Shown piece by piece: positions 54,815-64,000 of a stretch of DNA of 64,000 bases; position 1 is the first letter of the stretch, and every line of letters starts with the position of its first letter. The notes beneath the pieces are model-generated. The model saw nothing but the letters and a program-made list of their open reading frames with translations. It was not told where the DNA came from and did not search any database. This stretch comes from Melitaea cinxia (Eukaryota; Arthropoda; Insecta; Lepidoptera; Nymphalidae), in assembly GCF_905220565.1 (NCBI RefSeq), contig NC_059406.1:9000001-9064000 (forward strand). Reading direction: 5' to 3'. A program made the position numbers and the translations under genes.

Positions 54815-55045
54815 GCAGATCGTAAGCAAATCCTCGAGCACAGCCTCAAAATGGAGATCCATAATAGAGATGCGAATGTTATTGAGGATGTGCTCGCAAA
54901 GCTGACGGCGGGCGCTGTTTTAGAAAAATGAGTGTGGGCGTCGACAATGCGGTAAATTAACATTGTAGAGTTACACATGTAATGTATAAAGCAAGTAGTG
55001 TGTTATAAAATAGTAATGCATAGAGCATGTAGCATGAAAAAAAGA
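54815..55045 (+). pseudogene. 3' fragment of a second, divergent helicase-bearing LINE
   Basis: The frame 54815-54931 reads ILEHSLKMEIHNRDANVIED, then VLAKLTAGAVLEK and a TGA. The first 25 residues align without gaps to the C-terminus of the 2004-codon LINE protein (ILEHSLRMAIHHRDAAVIEG...), about 18 identical. The tail is about nine residues longer, and the 3' UTR is different and ends in an A-rich stretch near 55.04 kb. It is a heavily 5'-truncated insertion of another member of the same family, on the opposite strand. Confidence 0.8.
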
Positions 55046-55056
55046 AAGAAATAATT

Positions 55057-55359
55057 TTATTTGCTCGGAAACGAAAAAAAACCGACTTCAATTACATCGA
55101 CAAGTAATACAACGTAGATCGACGAAAAAACAGTCAAGAACAACGCGTTATAAAAGATTACTCAAAAATTAGTTATCAGATCTCGATAAAATTTAAATTT
55201 GATCACATGATAAACATCATTTTCTTGTTGGAAAGGAATTATCAAAAAAAAAAAAAAGAATTATCAAAATCGGTTCATAAAAGACGTAGTGATCCCCAAC
55301 ATACATAAATATATCGGTCGAATTGAGTAACCTTTTCCTTTTTTGAAATCGGTTAAAAA
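55057..55359. repeat. AACCGACTTC-type repeat
   Basis: Starts TTGCTCGGAAACGAAAAAAA with ACCGACTTCAATTACATCGA and ends CCTTTTTTGAAATCGGTT. It directly follows the LINE fragment. Confidence 0.75.
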
Positions 55360-55644
55360 TAAGAATAATTTTATATCAGGTTCTGAACTTCCACGATCAC
55401 TTTGAACATTTTCGATTCTACACTAAGCTCCCGATAATTCGACAAATCAGTAAGACAAATATACAAATCTTACCCTTACAAGGTATTTTGGGTTTATTTT
55501 TGGGCTTTAACTCACTACAAAGTATCTATCACCTCCTCGTATATTTTGTTATTTTTTTTTGAAAAATTTATACAAGAAATGTCAGTGATTTTTTTATTGC
55601 TAACTAACTGTACCCTGCGCGCGTTGCTACACTTTTTTTTTAAT

Positions 55645-56114
55645 TTAACCGACTTCCAAAAAAGGAGGAGGTTCTCAATTCGATTGTATTTTTTTATGTA
55701 TGTTACATCAGAACTTTTTACTGGGTCGACCGATTTCGATGAATTTTGTTTTAATTTAAAGCTGTTGCGTGACATTTGATCCTATTTTAATTTAAGTGAG
55801 ATCTGTCAAGTACTTTTAGAGTTGTATCTAATAATGCTTACTTACTTATTTCGTTGACCTACGTTGTATTAAACAGCATAACTTTTCACTGGGTTTATCC
55901 ATTTTGATGATTCCTACTTTAATTAATAGCTTATAATAGTTTATGGTTGTCATGTAGTCTAATTTAAATTTTATCTTGATCTGATGACTACTTTTTGAGT
56001 AATCATTAATGGCGCGTATTTGTACTTGGCTATTTTTTTGTCTGCTTACTATTATATTTATTACTTGTCGATGTAATTGAAGTCGGTTTTTTTTTCGTCT
56101 ACGAGCAAACACAA
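55645..56114. repeat. AACCGACTTC-type repeat, near full length
   Basis: TTAACCGACTTCCAAAAAAG at the left and TGTAATTGAAGTCGGTTTTT followed by TACGAGCAAACACAA at the right. A good reference copy for the inverted ends. Confidence 0.8.
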
Positions 56115-56235
56115 TTTTTTTTGTCGTACCAACTCAAAAACTTTTATGGGCTCATACACAACACTTGCTGAAGATCATGACATGATCAAATACATACTTT
56201 ACGATTCTATAAAGGACATACAGAAAAATATTCTT

Positions 56236-56363
<128 letters not shown>

Positions 56364-56439
56364 ATATGCTAAATCGTTGTGATTGTCAATGCCTGTATAG
56401 ATTTTGAGTAATTTCTTGTATCAGAATACAACTTCCGCA

Positions 56440-56757
56440 GACATATAAGGCATTATTATAAGGAGAAGGATCAGAGCTTAATCCACCACGCTGCTCCAAT
56501 GTGGGTTGGCGGATATGTTGTTACTATGAGTAACGATTGCTATCAGGTCAGGTGTACATGATAACAACCGGGACCGACGGCTTAACGTGCTCCTCGAGGC
56601 ACGGCGGGGAGACTCACAAGGACTTGACAAACACCCAGACCACGGCAAACATCTGTATGGCCAATATTAATGTTTTCGTGTGCGGGGATTGAACCCGTAA
56701 CAGCCAGCGCAACAGCTACAAACCAATGATGTGACCGTTGCGCCAACGCGTCGTCTT
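56440..56757 (-). mobile_element. tRNA-derived SINE with RTE-like tail
   Basis: On the minus strand a tRNA-like head (GTTGGCGCAACGGTCACAT ... GGGTTCAATCCCC) is followed by the body GGCCATACAGATGTTTGCCG and CACGTTAAGCCGTCGGTCCC. It ends in GTGGTGGATTAAGCTCTGAT-type sequence. That last part matches the 3' end of the RTE remnant at 12.0 kb, implying that RTE enzymes move the SINE. Confidence 0.75.
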
Positions 56758-56840
56758 CATTATATATCTTCGGTAAAAATAAAAATATTTTTTAGGTATA
56801 TTTTACAGAAAATTATTGGCCTTCTGGGCTGAGGTGTCTT

Positions 56841-56890
56841 TTTAACCAACTTCAAAAAAGGAGGAGGTTACTCAATTCGACCGTATATAA
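56841..56890. repeat. AACCGACTTC-type repeat, one end only
   Basis: TTTAACCAACTTCAAAAAAG then GAGGAGGTTACTCAATTCGA. The rest is missing. Confidence 0.6.
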
Positions 56891-58079
56891 ATATTTATTT
56901 TTATATTTAGAATAATCTCTAATGGTGTTGCATTGTGAATTGACGATCAATTTACCAGTTAGGAGTAACAACAGTTATAATGACTTTATATCAGCCATCA
57001 GCCTGGACTGACGGACAGGTTCTTAAAGATGGGCTAAGAAGAACCTCAATTTTAAACATTAAACGAGAATCAAGTATTTGCTCGAAATATAAATATACAC
57101 TCCGAACGGGAATCGAACTTAATGCCTCTGTCGATATGTTAATTTTTGCCACCGTGTCATCAAAATAATTATCTAACAATTAAAATACGTAGTATACATG
57201 TGTATGAACACATTAAAAAGAACCTTACACAGTAACATACCTTCACGTTCATATTTTTCTTTATGGCCTTTTTGAGGCGGCTCCTTGAATAAAGTCGTAT
57301 AAATCACGGTTTGAATTTTCAACAAGCAAGTAGGTATTCATATGATCTATTACCCGGTGAAACGATAACTGAACACGCTATCGAGTTAGCTCATTTCGAT
57401 TTTGATTGTGAATTATAGTTAAGGATTTAGAGGCACAACTTTTTATACGTAGGTACACATCACGACATTCTTCGCCACTGATAACTTAATAAGCCTAAAC
57501 TAGTACTTAATATCAAGAATAACTTCTAATATTTATAATTCCGAAACTACTGACTTGACCTTAATCATATAACATTCACGATTAAATCCAAAAATAGCAT
57601 AGGTACGTAAAAACTTTATTTGTTTCTTACTTAAATTATGTCCTGTATTAGTCTGATAAAGAGCGAATTGAGAATCGACTGATATTAAATAATGATTGAT
57701 ACTATAGTGTTGCTTCGCCTTTTAATTACAAATACTGCAAAATAGACTATCTGATATTCGTTATAACACTTTCCCATATTCGTTATTCACCAGGTACTAA
57801 ATTCAAAATGCCAGTGCATGAACCTAGTTCTAAATGTATTTTAGATCGTAATAGCTCAAACAGTTGCATTTCCAATTATTCCGTCTGGGTCCGTTGACCT
57901 AGTTTTGAATTTCCAATCCTTTACGGTCGATTTCTTTTTGCAGTGATTTGGTAACAAATATCCTAAAGCGTTTAATTTTTATCTCTCCCACTCCTGTTAT
58001 AAATATATAGCAAAAAAGTGCAAAAGCAAGTTTCTAAACTCAAATTCATAAATTACAAGGACCAGTAATAGGTATAACA
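56891..58079. other. no gene seen
   Basis: AT-rich. A 62-codon frame at 56980-57168 has an equally long antisense frame and no recognisable similarity. Confidence 0.4.
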
Positions 58080-58330
58080 TAGGTCTAGGTATACAAAAAA
58101 TAGTCAAGTACATGCGCATTATTAAAAATAACTCGAAAAGTACTCTGATAATCTTGATAAAATTTAAATCGAACGACAGTAAACGTAGCGCTTGACAAGC
58201 AACGAACTTGTCATGACAAGCACTGCCTTTTAAACAAAAAGGAATCATCGAAGAGGTGAGGTGTTACCTCACACACACATAAAAAAATACAGTCGAATTG
58301 GTAACCTTTTCCTGTTTTGAAGTCGGCTAG
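58080..58330. repeat. AACCGACTTC-type repeat, degraded
   Basis: AATAGTCAAGTACATGCGCA near the left and CCTGTTTTGAAGTCGG at the right. Confidence 0.6.
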
Positions 58331-58703
58331 TTAAATAGTCTTGCGACATCGACTATAAACTAATATATTTTTTTATGTCGTCCCGTATGACATTTCTGAT
58401 AGAACGTACTTATTTTTCTGAAATATTTTGAATTGTTGAGTACCTGGAGGTACCAGTAATGACGGCGTTTTTTGTTAGATCCGGCTAATATTGATGCATT
58501 TCTAACCTGCTACGCAAAAAGGGGGCATTAAAATGTATACATCAATGTTTGCCTGTGTATCTCTCTGTCTGTAGCATCGTGGCGTTGGAAATCATAGACT
58601 GATTTCGATACGGTTTCTTTATGTGAAAGCGATTTTACTTACGGTGGTACTAAGACATCGAAAATAGAAATCGTTCCAACAGTTTGACAAGTATCAGCTC
58701 AAA

Positions 58704-59837
58704 TCCTACTAATATTATAAACGCGAAAGTTTGTATGTATGGATGTTTGTTCCTCTTTCATTCAAAAACTACCATATGAATTTTAATGACATTTATAATA
58801 ATATAGCTTATACATTAGTAGGCTAGGCATAGTCTATTATTATATATTTTTAAAGATAGTGTGTGAATTTTCCAAAATATAACGATAATTGTCAAGTAAG
58901 TCGGAAAAAAATCTGCCATCTGCGAACCATTCTGGCGTACGCTGCAAAAACTGTAAATTTTACGAAGAGAAATACGAGAAATGTTTGTCTTAATTAGTCC
59001 CACAAATAATTGTATTTGCTCACAAACGAAAAAAAACCGACTTCAATTACATCGACGAGTAATACAACGTAGATCGACGAAAAAATAGTCAAGTAACTAC
59101 GCGTTATCAAAGATTACTCAAAAAGTAGTTATCAGATCTCAATACAATTTATATGTGACCACATAACAAACATCAGCTTTCGATTAAATTAAAAATTATT
59201 AAAATCGGTACACCCAGTAAAAAGTTATTGCGGATTTTCAAGAGTTTCCCTCGATTTCTCTGAGATCCCATCATCAGATCCTGGTTTCCTTATCATGGTA
59301 CTTACTAAACTAGGGATATCTTCTTTCCAACAAAAAAAGAATTATCAAAATCGGCACATCCACTAGAAAGTTATGCGGTATAATACAACGTAGGTCGACG
59401 AAAAAAACGTCAAGTAAAAACGCATTATTAGATATAACTCGAAAAGTAGTTTAGTTAGATCTCAAATAAATTTAAATGGGACCAATTAACACACAACCTT
59501 TCGATTAAAAAAAATTGTCGAAATCGGTCCACACGGTCAAAAGTTCTGATGTAACATACATAAAAAAAAAATACAGTCGAATTGAGAACCTCCTCCTTTT
59601 TTGGATATCGGTTAAAAAGTAGGTACGCCACAGCACATGTATCTTTTTGTAAGCCATTATCGCAAAAACAGTGTACCATATAAATAAAAATTGGTAATAT
59701 ATTTCTAATGCACATTTGGTAGTAAAAATTGATTTTTTTGTCGCAGAATCAATTTTGATGAATAGATATTGAGAAGATAATTAGCTACTCAAAGTACTTA
59801 ATAATCCTGCGCAGACGAAGTCGCAGGTACCGGCTAG
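58704..59837 (+). mobile_element. Helitron-type element with TC start and CTAG end, interrupted by another repeat
   Basis: Begins TCCTACTAATATTATAAACG and ends with the hairpin CCTGCGCAGACGAAGTCGCA, GGTACCGG and CTAG. It sits between A and T as Helitrons do. An AACCGACTTC-type composite (59012-59617) is inserted inside, leaving about 0.5 kb of Helitron sequence. No Rep/helicase frame. Confidence 0.7.
59012..59617. repeat. AACCGACTTC-type repeat, composite of two copies
   Basis: GTATTTGCTCACAAACGAAA and CGACTTCAATTACATCGACG open the first copy. A second set of the same internal words (ATACAACGTAGGTCGACG) starts at about 59.38 kb, and the unit closes with CTCCTCCTTTTTTGGATATC. The two partial copies are fused in the same orientation. 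Confidence 0.7.
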
Positions 59838-60090
59838 TAAAAAAATATATGTTTCATAGATACATATACATAGTACCTATACATAACGGCAGCAGTGGCC
59901 AGTGCACTAACTAAACCAAAGAGTAAAATTACCTGCTTAAACAGAACTAAACTATCAAAACTCAAAACAGTATAAGAGTTTTCATAAGTTAACCAAACGA
60001 GTCAATAGATGGCAGTCACTACTTATTCTGCTTTACCATTGCTGTCAATTCAACTCCACCAATGAACAAGCGAAAAGTGTCCTACTTTCG

Positions 60091-60098
60091 TGACGTCA
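60091..60098. promoter_or_regulatory. perfect CRE/ATF palindrome TGACGTCA
   Basis: TGACGTCA with CCACG 9 bases further on, about 200 bp upstream of a small ORF and 970 bp upstream of the CREB3-like start codon. CREB3/ATF-family factors bind such sites, so autoregulation is conceivable. One 8-bp match is weak evidence. Confidence 0.35.
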
Positions 60099-60294
60099 TT
60101 ATTTCCACGTTGGAAGTAGTATAGAAATGTCATGTTTTAATAGAAAGATTATTTATTTTGTAAACGACATTTACTATGAAAACAGCGTTTATTTGTGATT
60201 TATATTGTGATAAAAAGAATTAAAAACAAACAAATAAAAGTTTTTATTCGACATAAAATGGTTATAATGATAATGCGGAAAAATTCTTATCAAA

Positions 60295-60471
60295 ATGACT
60301 CTTGTTAATGAAGATATGAGTAAGATCCTAGATTATCTGTCAAGAAATGACCAGGACTACGACGGAGTGTATTCTAAAGTAGAAAAAATGGAAAACTTTC
60401 AACCGGATAGATTACTGGTTCGTATCTGTATATTTACAAGGACTTTAACAAATGTTACGCTCGTAGATTGA
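60295..60471 (+). CDS. 58-codon ORF, possible alternative first exon
   Basis: ATG frame reading MTLVNEDMSKILDYLSRNDQ and ending TLTNVTLVD. The first 40 residues are acidic with hydrophobic spacing, like the other first exon of the CREB3-like gene. A GT after codon 41 (CTG|GTTCGT) would be in the right phase to join the exon at 63599, but it is a poor donor. It may instead be an upstream open frame or chance. Confidence 0.25.
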   Translation: MTLVNEDMSKILDYLSRNDQDYDGVYSKVEKMENFQPDRLLVRICIFTRTLTNVTLVD

Positions 60472-61068
60472 TAACGTATCAAATCGTCTCTATAGTTAAC
60501 TCAAAGGCCACAAGACTGAGAATATGATCGCTATTGTGAAGTGAATGAGCAAGCGGCTTAGTAGACGCGCGGTGAAGCAATGAAATCGTGAGTCGTGACC
60601 AGTGCACCTCGTTTCGTAGCTTTCGTTGGCTTACGCTCCCACTTTTACCGTTATCTGACTAGCCGTTCATTTCATTATTGGATCGGACGTGGCTCGGACT
60701 CCAGTATCTTTCACATTAACAAACCCGGCATTTCCTTATCTAATTAGCATAGCATGTGCCTTCGTTTTACACTGAACTGTACATTAGTTGAGTGAGTTCG
60801 ACGGTTCGATATCAGCGCGTAATTCGTGAGACCGGCGTAAACGACGTAAACAAGCTCTGCTTGCCACCTAGGCACCATGCGGTCAAAGTCTTATCCATAT
60901 GCTAAATGAATATTTACCTGTGCAAACATAATTTCTGACTTAAAATTAATGTACACACTATTAAAGTGATTTAGTGAGCGGGAATAGTTTCTGTGCTAAA
61001 ATTTAGTGGAGTTGCAATACTGTCACCAGTGAAATATATGCTCTAATGTGTTATTTTAAAAATTCAAA
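60472..61068 (+). promoter_or_regulatory. candidate promoter and 5' UTR of the CREB3-like gene
   Basis: Less AT-rich and repeat-free sequence (GGATCGGACGTGGCTCGG, CTGCTTGCCACCTAGG) immediately upstream of the start codon. No clear TATA box. A CRE-like GGACGTGG lies at about 60.69 kb. The transcription start is not determined. Confidence 0.4.
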
Positions 61069-61104
61069 ATGGATAAAAAGCTAGACCTTTTGTCCTTGTT
61101 TGAG
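61069..61104 (+). CDS. CREB3/CREBH-like bZIP transcription factor, first coding exon
   Basis: AAAATGG context and 12 codons, MDKKLDLLSLFE, then donor GAG|GTAAAC (phase 0). Short acidic-hydrophobic starts of the type LLDLLF are typical of the CREB3 family, which are ER-membrane-anchored bZIP factors released by Golgi proteolysis. The exon is supported mainly by the in-phase join to the exon at 63599. The bZIP and membrane parts lie beyond the right edge, so the family name is an inference. Confidence 0.6.
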
Positions 61105-61696
61105 GTAAACTTTTTTAATAATATTCTTTAGTTTCAATGTTTTTTATACCGTTATTGTCATATATGAATTTTCATATAAACAAGAATGCTTTCTTGACTA
61201 ATTTATAACAAGGATTACTTTAAATATTACAGTACTTTAAGTTATAAATATGATCAGTACATAACTGATGTATATATTTATAACTTGAAAATGATTGCCT
61301 GAAACTTATGACATATATTGATAAGAAAAAATAATTTTGATATAAGCAAGATAAAGATTATATATATCTTAATATATTTATCATGTATTAAATATTGATA
61401 TACATTTTATTTGCCACAATTAAAAACTGCACATTCAAAATGTATCTCCTTTCTCTTAATCTCTGAGTAAAAGTTAAAAATGAAAGTAACTTCTATATGA
61501 CAAGTAAAAGGCAAGAATAATTAAATTGATATGATTTTAAAACCAAGCAATGAAATAAATATTCTTTTTTAAAGAATTTTTTTTTTTGTTTTTATATTAG
61601 TAAAAAGGATGGTTGCAATAGCAAAAACAAAATAAGCTACATCCCAGAAGAAAGAAATGTTAATTTTTTTTTTTGTTATTATCAGAATCTCTAATA

Positions 61697-61914
61697 TATA
61701 AATAATAAATAAATAAACGTTCCACACTCAACGGCCCCCAGTACGATTTTCTCCTGTGTCGGGGGTCTGGAAACACACACAATACACAAGCACAAACGCC
61801 CAGACCACGACAAACATCTATATGGCCAATACAAATATCTGTCGTGAGCGGGATCGAACCTGCGACCGCCAGCACAACAGTCAGTTCTGTGACCGCTGCG
61901 CCAACCCGTCGTCC
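61697..61914 (-). mobile_element. tRNA-derived SINE in intron 1 of the CREB3-like gene
   Basis: The best copy in the window. Minus-strand GACGGGTTGGCGCAGCGGTC (box A), GGTTCGATCCCGC (box B), GGCCATATAGATGTTTGTCG, CCCCCGACACAGGAGAAAAT and a TTTA-rich tail. Confidence 0.85.
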
Positions 61915-62829
61915 GCAATAGGTATATGATATAAGGTATATGATATATTTATCAAGCATTTAAAATGTGAGTTATTGCTCTTTATCAAAATAACTATAAT
62001 TTTTTAACAATTGCATTTAGATATAATGGTATAATTAGTATCCTAATGGGGCTGTAATTAATAATGCACAAAATGCATTTTTGTATATTGGATAGAGTAT
62101 CATTCTGTAATATTTTAGGCAAGTATGTTGCTAGTATGTGACAACATATTTACATTATTTTTGAGACATAATACAAAATTTGTGGTGTTTGTTTTAGTCA
62201 TTTTGAGTGAAATAAGAAATCTCAAAATCCCCTGTGACATAACTCACTTTACGTCGTAATAATAGTGTTGGTGACTATGATGATTAATTATTTATGAAAG
62301 TAATTATGACCTATTTACAAGAAATAATTTCATTTTTATTATTTATCTAATTAAATTATTAATAATATGGAATTATGTTTTGTAATAATTGGATATTTAT
62401 TAGTAAGGAAGTAATTGCAGTGCATTACACATTTACATTTACATTTTTAAGTAAACTGAGATTTGAGATTGACTTTATAAGAATTAAAAACAAAATATTG
62501 TGAAAGAATTTTATTAGGTTCTAATGTAGACAATATTATCTACTTATCAATATTGATGCTCTTTAAGATAATCATTAGCCTTATTTTTTTCTCTAGGTAT
62601 AATACATTTATTTATATTTGCGTTTTTATTTAAATAAAATGTAATACTTACTACAGCAAAAAATTTATATTTTCTTTATTTGAATTTTGTTATTTATTTG
62701 GTTAAAAATTGATATTTATCAAACTTTAGCAGCTGGTTGTTACCTGGAACCTATCTTTTTTCATTGTGTATGCTATATTTAATATTATTATTATATCCTA
62801 ATACTATTTACAAAAGATAAATAATCAAT

Positions 62830-63061
62830 TTTAAAAGGCCAACCAATGGCGAGATAACCATCCAACTGCTGGTTTTGAAATACACAGGCCGAAGACGGGC
62901 AGCAGCGTCTTTGGTGTGACAAAGCCAGCTCTGCGGTCACCAACCCGCCTGCCCAGCGTGGTGACTATTGGCAAAGCACATGGGTTCATGCCCTTTTTGG
63001 CACGATCTTATGGAGGCCTATGTCCAGCAGTGGACTGCAATGGGCTGAAATGATGATGATG
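62830..63061 (+). mobile_element. RTE-derived non-autonomous element, 5'-truncated, 11-bp target duplication
   Basis: Same leader-to-3'-end fusion as at 8.24 kb (AGACGGGCAGCAGCG, CGCCTGCCCAGCGTGGTGAC, then GGAGGCCTATGTCCAGCAGT), ending in ATG repeats. Bracketed by AAATAATCAAT at 62819-62829 and 63062-63072. Confidence 0.85.
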
Positions 63062-63598
63062 AAATAATCAATAGAACAAAACCGATGACTTGTGAAACAC
63101 CCATAAAAAATACATATGGCTGATTCCATTTGTTGGTATTGATCTATTCAGTGTCAGAAAGAATGTTGTGGAGCACAAACACAGCACAATCTTTTCAAGT
63201 AATTATAGACTATTGCCATCGAAGTAAAAAAAATTTTTTTGTTCATGTTTTCTTGTTGTATCTTGTTTTAAAAAAAAATTATTTAGTTACTGCCATTTGC
63301 AGTCAAGGTTTTAACTTTTTTTTTCTCTGTTTTCTCCCTTTTTTTGTTTCCCCCTTTTTTCATTTGAACTGAGAATTTAAGCTTATACAAAAATATACAA
63401 ATATAAAGGTTTAATATATAAATAAAAATTTGTTTTAAATACAGAACAAGTTTGCTCTCATTACACAATGATTTCGATCCATATGAGTGTAGCGCAAGAT
63501 AATGGTTCACATTTCGCACTTATAATATGCAATTATATTTTAAGTTTTTTGTTTTTGTTATTAAAAATATGGTTTTTATATTTAATTATTTGTTGCAG

Positions 63599-63780
63599 TC
63601 TGATTCCTGGCAGACTTCGGATGACTTCCTGGAAAATATATTTTCTTTAGAGCAGGGGTCGTTGAACTTTTTAGAAGAATCACTGCCTGATTTAAATCTA
63701 ACCACTGACAATGCATCTCAGCCAGAAGGACTCAGTAGTTCATGCTCAGACAGTGGACTATCTAGTGACCCAGCAGAATT
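63599..63780 (+). CDS. CREB3/CREBH-like bZIP transcription factor, second coding exon
   Basis: Acceptor TTGTTGCAG precedes 63599 and donor GTAAGT follows 63780. The exon is 182 nt, entering in phase 0 and leaving in phase 2. It encodes SDSWQTSDDFLENIF, a serine/acidic linker, and SSSCSDSGLSSDPAE. SDDFL plus SDSGxSxD spaced like this occurs in the N-terminal activation region of vertebrate CREB3L3/CREBH. An SDSG serine motif of this kind is also a possible phosphodegron. The gene continues to the right. ATF6 or another acidic activator is an alternative. Confidence 0.65.
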
Positions 63781-64000
63781 GTAAGTATCAACAATTTTAT
63801 ACTGACTATACTAACGCTAGAGTATAATTGGAAACATGTTTTTGTACGTAATTGTGTACAATTGTTGTGTGACTTGTTCTATTATGCTACTAAAATGTAA
63901 CAAGTTTAGTAATTTTTATAATCACACATCTGTTAAAAAAATGTTATGCTAAAAGGAGAGATACACTTAGCATTGCTCTCTGTTTATGATAAAGATTATA
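63781..64000 (+). other. start of the second intron of the CREB3-like gene
   Basis: Follows the consensus donor GTAAGT. AT-rich, with no further exon before the window ends. Confidence 0.5.

Overview
The window is nuclear DNA from an insect, most likely a moth or butterfly. The evidence is AT-rich sequence, exon-intron host genes, and repeat families I recognise as typical of Lepidoptera: RTE and CR1-like LINEs with the 'GGAGGCCTATGTCCAGCAG' type 3' end, tRNA-derived SINEs, Helitron-like elements and the 'AACCGACTTC' interspersed repeat. No species can be named from sequence alone. Only two host genes are seen with confidence. One is the signal-peptide and prodomain exon of a furin-like proprotein convertase (minus strand, 44.5-44.7 kb). 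The other is the start of a CREB3/CREBH-like bZIP transcription factor (plus strand, exons at 61.07 and 63.60 kb), which runs off the right edge.

Layout. 0-19 kb: an RTE reverse transcriptase end, a 5'-truncated CR1-like LINE with one nonsense codon, DNA-transposon derivatives with clear target duplications, Helitron-like elements, and long AT-rich stretches without recognisable genes. 19.4-26.9 kb: a structurally complete insect endogenous retrovirus (errantivirus, minus strand) with apparently identical LTRs, a tRNA-Ser-type primer site, gag, pol, a spliced env and a polypurine tract. 28.5-34.6 kb: a 5'-truncated R1-type LINE with a 50-nt poly(A) tail. Its single 2004-codon frame carries an endonuclease remnant, reverse transcriptase, RNase H and a cysteine/histidine cluster, then about 500 residues of unassigned sequence, then a complete superfamily-1 helicase of the kind otherwise found in plus-strand RNA virus replicases. 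35-44 kb: a TTA-flanked element, a second CR1-like fragment, two TIR-flanked tRNA-like modules and a Penelope-like fragment between direct repeats. 45-60 kb: dense SINEs and AACCGACTTC repeats, a hAT MITE with perfect 8-bp duplications, a TIR element carrying a 38-codon relic, and at 54.8 kb a short 3' fragment of a second, divergent helicase-bearing LINE. 60-64 kb: probable promoter and first exons of the CREB3-like gene.

How it fits together. The furin-like gene (minus) and the CREB3-like gene (plus) are divergently arranged, and nearly everything else is mobile DNA. No further furin exon was recognised to the left, so its first intron may run past the left edge and contain both the endogenous retrovirus and the helicase LINE. 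The most interesting content is the LINE-helicase fusion. I recall a 2015 report of insect R1 LINEs with a C-terminal SF1 helicase, so the fusion class may already be known. The divergent second copy and the unassigned region next to the helicase deserve a closer look.
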